Assembly (NCBI GenBank): GCA_030141605.1
Contig: JAQGDQ010000055.1
Coordinates: 124,001 to 188,000, forward strand
Length of the DNA: 64,000 bases
Reading direction: 5' to 3'
Source of the DNA: Tubiluchus corallicola
Lineage: Eukaryota; Priapulida; Priapulimorpha; Priapulimorphida; Tubiluchidae
The notes under the pieces were generated by a model that worked only from the letters and a program-made list of their open reading frames with translations, had not been told where the DNA came from and did not search any database. Position numbers and translations under genes: made by a program. Shown here piece by piece: positions 63,332 to 64,000 of the stretch (position 1 is its first letter; every line of letters begins with the position of its first letter).

Positions 63332-63527
63332 GTATGTAGTCTTCTTATTAACTCTTACAGTATTAATTTATATAGCTTAAGTAGCTAGATTCTTATAATT
63401 GTAGATTTGACATTAGATTTGCAAATTAAATTACTTGTGTTTGAGTAAGAGTCTTTGAGTTTGAGTGTGTTAGCAATAACGGTGTGCTGTTGGCTATGTA
63501 TAATTTTGTGTATTGTTATATCTTTAA

Positions 63528-64000
63528 AGGAAAACCGACCCAAACTTAAACTGTAGCTGAAAACAACCTACCCAATAAGATATTGAAAGGAAACATACTA
63601 TTTTTTCAAAAATAACTTATGCGGAAGAATTATTACAGAAACATAATTTTGCCTTCGTGCTGCTAGTTCCTCGCTGTTGCATGCACTTCACCATTCATTA
63701 GTTAGATGGACACTAGTGCCTGCATTTTGGAAAGTGTTGCACATAAAACAGGTGCTGTATCTCTTAGTTCAGATGTGTTAGTTTGTGAAGAATGTTTGAT
63801 GGCTCATGGGTGAGTACAGCAGGTTTTGTGTATCACTGTGAATGTTGCACAGTAGCACTGTAATTCAATTTTCTCGCATGAAATGCTTGTGTTGTTGAAA
63901 ATTATGTTCATTTGTGATGTCATCACTAGTTGGACTCGACTGCTGTTAAACAGGTTTTTAACCTATCATTTAAGTACCAGAAATGCTTTGTGATTATCAG
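63528..64000 (+). mobile_element. TTAA-flanked MITE (piggyBac type), copy 6, cut by the window end
   Basis: TTAA at 63524-63527 is followed by AGGAAAACCGACCC; sequence then follows the other copies up to the last base of the window. The right end is not visible. Confidence 0.85.

Noticed and set aside
1-64000. CRISPR arrays, prokaryotic operons or phage modules
   Set aside because: The tandem arrays lack spacer-repeat structure, and the whole window is explained as an intron-containing animal gene with transposons.

Overview
The window is a piece of an animal (metazoan) nuclear genome: AT-rich, with GT-AG introns of roughly 0.15-10 kb and many DNA-transposon-derived repeats. Almost the whole window is one plus-strand gene, the middle and C-terminal part of a laminin alpha chain of the alpha-3/alpha-5 type (LAMA5 / insect LanA / nematode epi-1 class). 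I placed 50 exons. Every donor and acceptor agrees in phase with its neighbour, and together they give 7,642 coding bases (2,547 codons plus one base) with no stop and no frameshift. Both ends run off the window: the LN domain and first LE repeats lie to the left, and the rest of LG2 through LG5 lies to the right. The species cannot be fixed from this sequence. The domain order excludes alpha-1/2-type chains, a few degenerate TTAGGG-like units hint at a non-insect animal, and intron size and repeat content are not diagnostic.

Layout of the laminin gene: exons 1-9 (1-8246) carry the end of the LEa rod, seven complete LE modules mostly one per exon with phase-1 introns, and run into the domain IV B-like globule. 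Exons 9-20 (to about 21,420) code for that globule, the mark of alpha-3B/alpha-5/LanA chains. Exons 20-23 carry the LEb rod, exons 24-28 the laminin IV type A globule, and exons 28-34 the LEc rod. Exons 34-44 carry the alpha strand of the laminin coiled coil, exons 45-48 LG1, and exons 49-50 the first part of LG2. LG1 contains a short insertion with a furin-type R-F-K-R motif.

Intron 21 (22,738-32,417, 9.7 kb) is by far the largest. On the opposite strand it contains a complete intronless gene for an insulin/relaxin-superfamily preprohormone (28,666-29,079), with signal peptide, B chain, C peptide, furin site and an A chain with canonical cysteine spacing. A second, weaker candidate in the same intron is a 72-residue single-pass membrane protein, also on the minus strand.

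The other introns are full of mobile-element remains. They include six copies of a TTAA-flanked (piggyBac-type) MITE, several TA-flanked (Tc1/mariner/pogo-type) MITE families, three hAT-type MITEs with exact 8-bp target duplications (one carrying a nested TA element), 5'-truncated non-LTR retrotransposon pieces, a near full-length 5S rRNA-like sequence and a tRNA-headed SINE. Tandem repeats have grown across exon-intron junctions at exons 16, 19 and 46, copying splice sites into the introns. This is the most unusual structural theme of the window apart from the nested hormone gene.
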